Source of the DNA: Pseudomonas oryzihabitans NBRC 102199
GTDB lineage: Bacteria; Pseudomonadota; Gammaproteobacteria; Pseudomonadales; Pseudomonadaceae
Reading direction: 5' to 3'
DNA: 64,000 bases
Assembly: GCF_000730625.1 (NCBI RefSeq)
Contig: NZ_BBIT01000023.1
Location: 1 to 64,000, forward strand
The notes beneath the pieces were generated by a model, which ran no database searches, was not told where the DNA came from, and worked only from the letters and a program-made list of their open reading frames with translations. Shown here piece after piece: positions 57,023-64,000 of the stretch; position 1 is the stretch's first letter; each line of letters starts with the position of its first letter. A program made the translations under genes and the position numbers.

Positions 57023-58338
57023 TGCAGTGCCTCCTTCGAGGTTTCCCGCACCAGGCGCAGCGTCACCAGGGCGATGACGGCTGCAGTAACCAGCAGGAAT
57101 CCCGGCATCAGCAAGTTGCCGCTCTTGGCCATGAGCCAGGTTGCCAGATAGGGCGTGAGCCCCCCGCCGAGGATGGCGCCCAGATTGATGGCGATCGCCA
57201 TGCCGGTATAGCGCACCCGGGTGGGAAACTGCTCGGCATAGGTGGGATAGCCCACCGACTGCACGATGGGCATCGGTAGCGCGGCTACCAGCACCGCCAG
57301 CGCCGCGAGCCAGATGTTGCCTTGGGCCATGAGCAGCATCATGGGGATCACCAGCACCACATAGGCGGTGAAGCCCAGGGTCAGCACCCGCCGCCGGCCG
57401 AGTCGATCCGACAGCCCACCCCAGAACGGCATCATCAGCGCAGCGCACAGGCTGACGCCGGCCATGATCCAGTACACCTGCGCCTTGGGATAGCCAAGGT
57501 GAGTGGTCAGATAGAGGTTCATGAAGATCAGGCCGACCCAGTAGCCGGCGTTCTGCCCCAGGGCTAGCAGCATGACCTTGAGGACTGCCGGGCGCTGCTC
57601 GGCCAGCACTTCACGCACCGGCGCCTTGGGTGGCTGTGATTTGGCAAGGAAGCGCTGGAACGCCGGCGTCTCCTCTACGTTGTGCCGTAGCACAGCGGAC
57701 AGTGCCACCAGCGGCAGGGCCAGCAGGAAGGGCACACGCCAGCCCCAGGCCTGCATCGCTTCCGCGCCGGCAAGGGTGGTGGTGACGCCACAGACGATAG
57801 CGGCCAGCGAGCCGCCTAAGGCGACCCCTACCGGGGTGAAGGCGCCGAAGAAGCCCCGTCTGCCTTCAGGTGCCGATTCGGCGACAAAGGCAGCGGCGCC
57901 GATCACCTCGCCGCCGGCGAAAAAGCCCTGCACCAGGCGCAACGCGACCAGCAGCACCGGCGCCAACAAGCCGGCCTGGGCGGTAGTAGGCAGCAGGCCA
58001 ATACCGGCGGTGGCCAGCCCCATGCCGATCACGGTAACCAGCAGCACTAGGCGCCGGCCGTGCCGGTCGCCCAGGCGCCCAAGCAGCACCCCGCCCAGGG
58101 GACGCACCAGGAAGGCGCTGCCGAACACCGCCAGCACCGCCAGCAACGCCGCGGTGGGATCGTCGCCAGGAAAGAACAGTGGCCCGAGGAAGGCCGCCAT
58201 GAAGCCATAGACGCCAAATTCGTAGTACTCGATGGCGGTACCGGTGGCCGCAGCGGTTGCCGCGCGACGTGCCAGGCGTTCGGTATCGGCCTGGGATGCG
58301 GAGGCGGTGAGGGGGGTGGAAGAGAGCACGCGAGACAT
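57019..58338 (-). CDS. MFS transporter, MHS (metabolite:H+ symporter) family
   Basis: A 439-residue MFS protein with 12 helices. The N-terminal GTAIEYYEFGVYGFMAAFLGPLFF and RPLGGVLLGRLGDRHGRR motifs mark the MHS group (related to dicarboxylate, alpha-ketoglutarate, proline/betaine and shikimate importers). By context it may import 5-oxoproline or a related acid (inference). It overlaps the DUF1445 gene and follows pxpC by 88 bases. Confidence 0.86.
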   Translation of the reverse strand: MSRVLSSTPLTASASQADTERLARRAATAAATGTAIEYYEFGVYGFMAAFLGPLFFPGDDPTAALLAVLAVFGSAFLVRPLGGVLLGRLGDRHGRRLVLLVTVIGMGLATAGIGLLPTTAQAGLLAPVLLVALRLVQGFFAGGEVIGAAAFVAESAPEGRRGFFGAFTPVGVALGGSLAAIVCGVTTTLAGAEAMQAWGWRVPFLLALPLVALSAVLRHNVEETPAFQRFLAKSQPPKAPVREVLAEQRPAVLKVMLLALGQNAGYWVGLIFMNLYLTTHLGYPKAQVYWIMAGVSLCAALMMPFWGGLSDRLGRRRVLTLGFTAYVVLVIPMMLLMAQGNIWLAALAVLVAALPMPIVQSVGYPTYAEQFPTRVRYTGMAIAINLGAILGGGLTPYLATWLMAKSGNLLMPGFLLVTAAVIALVTLRLVRETSKEALQ

Positions 58339-58426
58339 GGACGTATCCTTCTGTAATGGGAACGTTGCTCAGCAGGGTGGGGCAAGGTCAGAACGGTCGG
58401 CGTCTGTCGCGCCGATCCGGGTGGTG

Positions 58427-59368
58427 TCAGGCGACGCTGGCGTCTCGCTCCAGCGCCGCCAGCAGACGCTCGCGGGCAAGATCCAGGCGCTGTGCTTCAG
58501 CGAGCTCAATGAAGGCGAAGGCGAGTACATCGCCGGGCACACACTGCGCCAGGCGTGGAAGGTCTACCTGGGCGACCTGGGCAATGCAGGGATAGCCGCC
58601 CGTGGTCTGCCGATCGGCCATGAGCACAATGGGCTGGCCATCCGGCGGCACCTGCACGGTGCCGAATGCGACCGCCTCGGACAGGCATTCACGGGGTGCA
58701 GCCAGCTGCAACGTGTGCCCCTGCAGGCGATAGCCCATGCGATCCGACTGAGGGGTGACGGTGAAGGGACTCTCGTGCAGCGCCGTCTGCGCGGCACCGG
58801 TAAAGGCGGTCCAGTCGCGACCCGGCACCAGCCGCAGCGGGGCGGCGCTGATCTCGTGCGCTAGGCTGTCCGGTATCAGCAGGCGCGGGGGATTGGCAAA
58901 GCTGCCCATCAGGGGCAGCAGATCACCCTTCTCCAGCCGGCGGCCATGCCAGCCACCAAAGCCGGCGCGCAGGTTGGTGGTGCGACTGCCCAGGACCTGT
59001 TCCAGGCGGAAGCCACCGGCCACGGCCAGGTAGGCCCGGGCGCCGCTGCGACGGCGACCGAAGCTGACTTGGTCGCCCTCTCGCAAGGTCCGCGTCTGGC
59101 CGGGTGGCCAAGGCTGGCCATTCAGCGATGCGCCCAGGTCCGCACCGGTCAGGGCAAGACGGCAGCGACCATGGCAATGCAGCGTTGGCCCTAGCAGGGT
59201 GATCTCGAGCACCGGCGCGTCTGGCGCATTGCCGACCAGCGCGTTGGCCAAGCGATGGGATACCTCATCCATGGGTCCGCCCACCGGCACTCCCCAATGC
59301 TGGTAGCCATGACGGCCGAGGTCCTGGAAGGTGGTGGCCAGGCCTGGGGTCAAGACTTCCAGGGTCAT
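58427..59368 (-). CDS. pxpC: 5-Oxoprolinase subunit PxpC (KipA-type)
   Basis: A 313-residue biotin-dependent carboxyltransferase-like protein. It starts MTLEVLTPGLATTFQDLGRHGYQHWGVPVGGPMDE, characteristic of PxpC/KipA. With PxpB and normally PxpA it forms ATP-dependent 5-oxoprolinase, which opens 5-oxoproline to glutamate. It overlaps pxpB by four bases. Confidence 0.9.
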   Translation of the reverse strand: MTLEVLTPGLATTFQDLGRHGYQHWGVPVGGPMDEVSHRLANALVGNAPDAPVLEITLLGPTLHCHGRCRLALTGADLGASLNGQPWPPGQTRTLREGDQVSFGRRRSGARAYLAVAGGFRLEQVLGSRTTNLRAGFGGWHGRRLEKGDLLPLMGSFANPPRLLIPDSLAHEISAAPLRLVPGRDWTAFTGAAQTALHESPFTVTPQSDRMGYRLQGHTLQLAAPRECLSEAVAFGTVQVPPDGQPIVLMADRQTTGGYPCIAQVAQVDLPRLAQCVPGDVLAFAFIELAEAQRLDLARERLLAALERDASVA

Positions 59369-60126
59369 GGCCGCACCTCCTGCAGGCCGGCAAAGGTGGC
59401 CGCATCAATCGGCACGCAGCGGATTCGATCGCCGGCGCGCAGCCGGCAGGCCTGTTCCGCCTCAGGATCGAACAGACGCCAGGGCGTACGGCCAATCAGC
59501 GACCAGCCGCCCGGGAGAATTTGGGGATAGATGACGCTCTGCCGATTGGCCAGGCCCAGGCTGCCGGCCGGTACCCAGGTGCGCGGCATGCGGCGGCGTG
59601 GCAGCGCGAGGCGCTTGTCATAGTGACCGAGGTAGGGATGTCCAGGTGCGAAGCCGAGCATCAGCACCGTGACTTCGGCGCCATGCAGCGCGATGAGCTC
59701 TTCTTCCGAAAGGCCACAATCCGCAGCAGCTGCGGCCAGGTCCGGGCCGAATTCGCCGCCGTAGCAGACAGGGATCTCGATCAGCCGCGGTGAGTGGGAT
59801 TCGACCTTGTCGCTGTCGTCGAGCAGGAGCTGCAGCTGGGCGGCCAGGGCCGCAAACGGCGTCGGGTACCCCAGATGCTCCACTACCTGCCAGGGGCGAT
59901 AGTGCACGCCGACGCTGGCCAGCGCCGGCACGATATCGCTCACACCGGGTAGGGCGCCCTGGGCCTGGCGCTCGCTCAGGTAAGTGGCGAGTGCGCCGAG
60001 GCGACAGCTCAGCGCTGCGGACGGGGCTGCGCTGGCTTCGATCACCAAGAGGCGCTCGCCGACCGGACGGATCCGCCATTCGAGTGTCGCAGAAGAGAGG
60101 GGCGCAGTAGTGCTCGCAGTTTTCAC
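59365..60126 (-). CDS. pxpB: 5-Oxoprolinase subunit PxpB (KipI-type)
   Basis: A 253-residue PxpB/KipI-type protein. Hallmarks are the beta-rich N-terminus, the PVCYGGEFGPDLAAAA block, and FAPGHPYLGHYDKRLALPRRRMPRTWVPAGSLGLANRQSVIYPQILPGGWSLIGRTPW. Partner of PxpC. No pxpA (LamB/YcsF) gene lies in this operon, which runs pxpB-pxpC-MFS-DUF1445. Confidence 0.9.
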   Translation of the reverse strand: MKTASTTAPLSSATLEWRIRPVGERLLVIEASAAPSAALSCRLGALATYLSERQAQGALPGVSDIVPALASVGVHYRPWQVVEHLGYPTPFAALAAQLQLLLDDSDKVESHSPRLIEIPVCYGGEFGPDLAAAAADCGLSEEELIALHGAEVTVLMLGFAPGHPYLGHYDKRLALPRRRMPRTWVPAGSLGLANRQSVIYPQILPGGWSLIGRTPWRLFDPEAEQACRLRAGDRIRCVPIDAATFAGLQEVRP

Positions 60127-60222
60127 AGGAGTTACCGGCAGGCGAAGACATCACGGAAGGCGCGCCGGAATTCTCGAGGCTCCGGTCGCGAAGACTTCAC
60201 GAGCGGCCAGGGCCGCCCGGCG

Positions 60223-60648
60223 TTACTTGGCGAACAGCTGGCTCATGTCCTTGAAGGCCTTGAACTCCAGGGCATTGCCGCAGGGGTCGAAGAGAAACAT
60301 GGTGGCCTGCTCGCCGACCTGGCCCTGGAAGCGGATATAGGGCTCGATGACGAACTGCGTCTCACGTGCCCGCAGACGGTCGGCCAGGGCTTCCCATTCG
60401 TCCCAGCCCAGCACGATGCCGAAGTGCGGCACCGGCACGTTGTGGCCGTCCACGGCGTTGGTATGGGCCTGTTCCTGGGACGCGGTCTTGGGGTGCTCGT
60501 GGATCACCAGCTGGTGGCCATAGAAGTCGAAGTCGACCCAGTGGTCGCTGGAGCGACCCTCGGCGAGGCCGAAGACGTCGCCGTAGAAATGCCGGGCGGC
60601 GGCCAGGTCGTAGACGGGAATGGCGAGGTGAAAGGGCGACAGGGCCAT
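60223..60648 (-). CDS. VOC-superfamily (glyoxalase/dioxygenase-like) protein
   Basis: A 141-residue single-unit VOC protein: [23 protein letters not shown], metal-type His/Glu positions (HEHP..., [22 protein letters not shown]). Relatives are lactoylglutathione lyase-like enzymes or dioxygenases, substrate not known. AGGA lies upstream of the ATG at a wide spacing. It is divergent from a LysR gene with a palindrome between, so LysR may regulate it. Confidence 0.85.
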   Translation of the reverse strand: MALSPFHLAIPVYDLAAARHFYGDVFGLAEGRSSDHWVDFDFYGHQLVIHEHPKTASQEQAHTNAVDGHNVPVPHFGIVLGWDEWEALADRLRARETQFVIEPYIRFQGQVGEQATMFLFDPCGNALEFKAFKDMSQLFAK

Positions 60649-60725
60649 GGGGGGAAATCCTGTTGAGGGGGATGCAGCCATTCTCACCCCAGGTTTTCCT
60701 GTGCATGAAGCGCATTTTCCTGCCT

Positions 60726-60752
60726 CCGAGCGACAAAAATTTTGTTGCTCGG
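60726..60752. promoter_or_regulatory. Palindromic operator candidate between VOC and LysR genes
   Basis: A 27-base near-perfect palindrome, CCGAGCGACAAAA-A-TTTTGTTGCTCGG, with one mismatched pair between the arms, in the 150-base gap between the divergent VOC and LysR genes. It fits a dimeric regulator site, most likely for the LysR protein itself. Confidence 0.55.
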
Positions 60753-60798
60753 CAGCCAGGCTCGCTACAGTGACCGCCCCGGACTGCAGGCCACTCCC

Positions 60799-61683
60799 AT
60801 GCTTCGCGAATTCAAGACCCTGCTCGCCGTGGCCCGCCATGGCAGCTTTGCCGCGGCCGGGCTGCACGTGGGCCTCACGCCCTCGGCGGTGAGCGCCCAA
60901 ATCCGCAACCTGGAGCAGCACCTGGGCGTGCAGCTGTTCGACCGCAATGGCCGCAGCGCCCTGCTCAATGCCGCCGGGCGTCGCGCCCTGCCGCTGGCCG
61001 AGGAAATGCTCGCCACCTATGCGCGCATGGCCGGCGCCGGCGAGGATATCCAGGGCGAGTTGCGCATCGGCGCCATCGCCAGCGTCCAGACCGGCCTGCT
61101 GCCCGGCACCCTGGTGCGGCTGCGCCAGCAGGCGCCGCGCCTGGAGCCGCGGCTGGTGCCCGGCGTCTCGCTGGCCCTGCTCAGCCAGGTGGATGCCGGC
61201 GAACTGGATCTGGCCATCCTCATCCGCCCGCCCTTCGAACTGCCCAAGGAACTGCACGCCGCCACCCTGCTGCAGGAACCCTTCGTGCTCATCGCCCCGC
61301 CGGACCTGCCCGGCGACGATCCGCGCCTGCTGCTGGAGACCCAGCCCTTCATCCGCTACGACCGCCACTCCTTTGGCGGGCGGCGGGTCAGCGCCTTTCT
61401 GCGTGAGCAGCGCCTGGCAGTGCGCCAGGTGCTCGAACTCGACGAACTCGATGCCATCGTCAAGATGGTCGAGCACGGCCTGGGCGTGGCCCTGGTGCCC
61501 TGCGCCGGCCTCTGGCTGGAGCATCCGCGGGTGCGGCGGCTGTCCCTGGGCGCCCTTACCTTCCACCGTGAATTGCAGGTCATCGCCCGCCACGCGGGGC
61601 GTGACCTGCCAGCCGTGGCACTGTTTCGCCGTTGCCTGACCGAAGCCGTGTCAGAACAGCTGCACCAGCAGCCAGTACAGTGA
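60799..61683 (+). CDS. LysR-family transcriptional regulator
   Basis: A 294-residue LysR regulator with an N-terminal winged helix ([39 protein letters not shown]) and a C-terminal effector domain beginning [17 protein letters not shown]. Start chosen to match the family (MLREF), 19 codons after the frame opens. Its 3' end overlaps the convergent PiT gene by 33 bases, which is more than usual. Target probably the divergent VOC gene. Confidence 0.9.
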   Translation: MLREFKTLLAVARHGSFAAAGLHVGLTPSAVSAQIRNLEQHLGVQLFDRNGRSALLNAAGRRALPLAEEMLATYARMAGAGEDIQGELRIGAIASVQTGLLPGTLVRLRQQAPRLEPRLVPGVSLALLSQVDAGELDLAILIRPPFELPKELHAATLLQEPFVLIAPPDLPGDDPRLLLETQPFIRYDRHSFGGRRVSAFLREQRLAVRQVLELDELDAIVKMVEHGLGVALVPCAGLWLEHPRVRRLSLGALTFHRELQVIARHAGRDLPAVALFRRCLTEAVSEQLHQQPVQ

Positions 61684-63261
61684 AGCGGACAGCGCCATGG
61701 CCACCGGCAGGGTGAGCACCCAGGCCAGCAGCAGATTGCGCACCGTCGCCCACTGCAGTCCGGAACCGTTGGCGGCCATGGTCCCGGCCACCCCGGACGA
61801 GAGCACATGGGTGGTGGAGACCGGCAGGCCGAAAGCGTCCGCCGCGCCGATGGTGCCCATGGCCACCAGCTCCGCCGAGGCCCCCTGGGCATAGGTCAGG
61901 TGGGTCTTGCCGATACGCTCGCCGACCGTGATGACGATGCGCCGCCAGCCGACCAGGGTGCCCAGGCCCAGGGCGATGGCCACCGCCACCTTGACCCACA
62001 GCGGGATGAAACGGGTGGCCTGGTCGATCTGCCGCTTGAATTCCCGGAGATCCTCCTGCGCCTTGGGCGCCAGCCCCGGCAGGTGCTCCTTTTCCAGTAG
62101 GCGGATGGATTCCGAGGCCAGGTACATGGCGTTGCGCACGTTGGGCATGCTTTGCGCCGGGACGTTGTTGAGGGCACCGTACTGGCGCACCTCGCGGGCG
62201 ATGTCATCGGTGATGGCCGCGAGCGCAGGCAGCACCTCGGGATTGCTCTGCCGCTTGCGCACGAATTCCAGCAGCACCCCATGGGGATCGGCCGGCGCGG
62301 CCTGGGGCGCCGCCTGGCGCAGTCCGCTGGCGGTGACCTCGGCGACGGCGGCGAAAGCCGGCGTCGCGGTGGCGGGCACCGCTCGATTGAGCGCATAGGC
62401 GGTCGGCAGGGCGCCGACCAGGATCAGCATGATCAGCCCCATGCCCTTCTGGCCGTCGTTGGAGCCATGGGCGAAGGACACCCCGGTGCAGGTCAGGATC
62501 AGCAGGCCGCGGATCCACGGCGGCGGTGGCTCGGCGCTTTTTGGCTCCTGGTACAGCGTCTGGTCGCGCACGATCCGCTTGAGCAGCACCAGCAGCAGCG
62601 CCGCGCAGACGAAGCCGATCAGCGGTGAGAACAGCAGCGCATAGCCGACCTTGGCCACCTGGCCCCAGTCCACCCCGCTGCTGCCATCCAGGCCGCCCAG
62701 CCAGGCGTGCATCAGGCCGACGCCGATGATGGAGCCGATCAGGGTATGGGACGAGGACGCCGGCAAGCCCAGCCACCAGGTGCCGAGATTCCAGATGATG
62801 GCGGCGATGAGCAGGGCGAAGATCATGGCGAAGCCCTTGCCCGCGCCCATCTCCACCACCAGGTCCACCGGCAACAGGGCGATGACGCTGAAGGCCACCG
62901 CGCCGCTGGAGAACAGCACCCCGAGGAAGTTGCAGAAGCCGGACCAGAGCACCGCCGCATTGGGCGGCAGCGAGTGGGTGTAGATGACGGTGGCCACGGC
63001 GTTGGCGGTGTCGTGGAAGCCGTTGACGAATTCGAAGCCGAGGGCGATCACCAGCGCCAGGGCCAGGCCAGCGAAGGGCAGCCAGGTGGTGGGCGGGGAC
63101 TGAGTATCGCTGACGTCGTTGTGGATACCGCCGAGGGTCACCGCCAGACCGGTCAGCAGCAGCACGATGAACAGTACGATCCGCAGCGGACCGGGTTTGC
63201 GCGAACTGTGCAGGGGATGGGACAGCGGCGACAGGGAAGCGGCTGGACTGGACGAAGGCAT
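61651..63261 (-). CDS. PiT-family inorganic phosphate transporter
   Basis: A 536-residue permease with about ten membrane helices, an N-terminal PiT repeat (FEFVNGFHDTANAVATVIYTHSL) and a C-terminal repeat (LTCTGVSFAHGSNDGQKGMGLIMLI), separated by a large soluble loop. It imports phosphate (metal-phosphate complexes) by proton symport, constitutively in most species. GGAG precedes the ATG. No DUF47 chaperone gene is adjacent. Overlaps the LysR gene end by 33 bases. Confidence 0.92.
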   Translation of the reverse strand: MPSSSPAASLSPLSHPLHSSRKPGPLRIVLFIVLLLTGLAVTLGGIHNDVSDTQSPPTTWLPFAGLALALVIALGFEFVNGFHDTANAVATVIYTHSLPPNAAVLWSGFCNFLGVLFSSGAVAFSVIALLPVDLVVEMGAGKGFAMIFALLIAAIIWNLGTWWLGLPASSSHTLIGSIIGVGLMHAWLGGLDGSSGVDWGQVAKVGYALLFSPLIGFVCAALLLVLLKRIVRDQTLYQEPKSAEPPPPWIRGLLILTCTGVSFAHGSNDGQKGMGLIMLILVGALPTAYALNRAVPATATPAFAAVAEVTASGLRQAAPQAAPADPHGVLLEFVRKRQSNPEVLPALAAITDDIAREVRQYGALNNVPAQSMPNVRNAMYLASESIRLLEKEHLPGLAPKAQEDLREFKRQIDQATRFIPLWVKVAVAIALGLGTLVGWRRIVITVGERIGKTHLTYAQGASAELVAMGTIGAADAFGLPVSTTHVLSSGVAGTMAANGSGLQWATVRNLLLAWVLTLPVAMALSASLYWLLVQLF

Positions 63262-63416
63262 GGGGCGAACTCCGACACGGGATCCACCCACCCTGCGCTG
63301 CCGGCATGACGTTTTTACGTCAGCCAGATGGCCAGACGACGGATGACCGCCGCGGGCTTTTTTTTCAACAGAGACCCGGCCTGCTAGGCTGGGGGCTTTG
63401 CCCGAGGATCGCGTCG

Positions 63417-64000
63417 ATGTCCCCCCGCTGGCTGCTCTGCCCTGTCTTGCTGCTGCCCCTTGTCTCTGGCGCCCTGGCCGCCACGGAGCCTTCACCGCGC
63501 AGTTGCGCCCAGGAAATCGGGCGGCAGCCGGCCCAGGCCCTGGCCACCCGCTGCCGGGCGCTCTCCCCCGCCACCCATCCGCCGTGCAACGCCGCCAACA
63601 GCTGCGCCCTGATGCAGGACGAGATCGCCCGCAGCTGCGCCCTGTACGGCGATGGCGAAGCGGCCAAGGAGCCGGGTTGCGGTCCGCTGCCCAGCAGCGC
63701 CGAGGCGGCGGCCGCCGTGGTCCAGCGCTACTACCGGGCACTGGATGCGCGGGACTACGGCACCGCCTGGCAGCAGTGGGGCCTGGACGGCCAGCCTGGC
63801 AACAGCTACGAGAAATTCCGCCAGGGCTATGCCAGGACCCGCAGCGTGCAGGTGACCCTCGGCCAACCGGGCCCGGTCGAGGGGGCGGCCGGTTCGAGCC
63901 ATGTCAGCATCCCGGTGACGGTCAGGGCGCGCCTGGTCGACGGCACCCGCCAGACCTTCAGCGGCCACTATCAACTACGCCGGGTCAACGACGTCGACGG
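63417..64000 (+). CDS. Secreted hypothetical protein, incomplete at window end
   Basis: An open frame of at least 194 codons that runs off the window. A signal peptide covers about residues 1-22 (SPRWLLCPVLLLPLVSGALA-A). The mature part has six or more cysteines in the first 90 residues (SCAQE, TRCR, PCNAANSCALMQ, RSCALYG, GCG) and then a domain VVQRYYRALDARDYGTAWQQWG... typical of NTF2-like or YoaK-type helical pairs. Secreted or periplasmic. Function unknown. Confidence 0.7.
   Translation, partial: MSPRWLLCPVLLLPLVSGALAATEPSPRSCAQEIGRQPAQALATRCRALSPATHPPCNAANSCALMQDEIARSCALYGDGEAAKEPGCGPLPSSAEAAAAVVQRYYRALDARDYGTAWQQWGLDGQPGNSYEKFRQGYARTRSVQVTLGQPGPVEGAAGSSHVSIPVTVRARLVDGTRQTFSGHYQLRRVNDVD

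Overview
The window is dense, GC-rich (about two-thirds G+C) bacterial chromosome with genes on both strands and short gaps. The gene set suggests a gammaproteobacterium of the genus Pseudomonas: short-Q-loop (cyanide-insensitive type) cytochrome bd genes with a small DUF2474 gene, a BetT choline transporter behind a BetI-like operator, YejK, a CRP/Vfr-type site, paired GGDEF genes, and GTTGGG / GGGAGAGGG palindromic intergenic repeats. Species cannot be read from the sequence; the P. oryzihabitans/psychrotolerans group is only a guess. No rRNA, tRNA, CRISPR array, prophage or complete insertion sequence was seen.

Layout. 1-2.2 kb: ABC exporter half-transporter plus two tiny acidic proteins. 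2.2-6.1 kb: repeats and a terminator, lipoprotein trehalase TreA, and a hybrid sensor kinase whose receiver lacks its phospho-aspartate. 6.2-13.4 kb: sbcC and sbcD, separated by a small protein, a zinc alcohol dehydrogenase and an SRPBCC membrane protein. 13.5-17.8 kb: ugpBAEC glycerol-3-phosphate import operon with an apparent PHO box and an intercistronic hairpin. 17.9-25.2 kb: exporters, a permease and regulators (MFS/LysR, EamA, GlxA-type AraC, amino-acid permease, GntR with two winged helices). 25.3-28.7 kb: yejK with a MITE-like element beside its stop codon, two unknown genes and folA. 28.8-32.5 kb: DUF2868/DUF3482 membrane protein-GTPase pair and an alpha/beta hydrolase. 32.7-35.3 kb: cytochrome bd oxidase cioAB plus DUF2474.

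35.6-41.3 kb: MFS exporter, chemoreceptor with a perfect CRP-type site upstream, and an overlapping SDR-GH15 pair. 41.4-42.6 kb: a lower-GC HepT/MntA (HEPN/MNT) toxin-antitoxin pair and a stand-alone receiver protein. 42.7-46.3 kb: betT, an AbrB-family membrane protein and a small unknown. 46.5-50.7 kb: two convergent diguanylate cyclases, an HDOD protein and small proteins. 51-56.1 kb: unknown protein, class III-type sirtuin, a divergent FtsH-like AAA+ metalloprotease and a QEGLA-motif (MATCAP-like) protein. 56.3-60.1 kb: pxpB-pxpC-MFS-DUF1445, a likely 5-oxoproline/D-glutamate module without pxpA. 60.2-64 kb: VOC protein and divergent LysR around a palindrome, a PiT phosphate permease, and a secreted protein cut by the window end.

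Themes are osmolyte and carbon supply (trehalase, choline, GH15, ugp), phosphate (ugp PHO box, PiT), c-di-GMP and chemotaxis signalling, and respiration. No single locus is clearly a new system. The best candidates for follow-up are the receiver-degenerate kinase beside treA, the divergent FtsH, the HEPN/MNT pair, the CTAG-targeted MITE, the broken sbcDC operon and the pxp module without pxpA.
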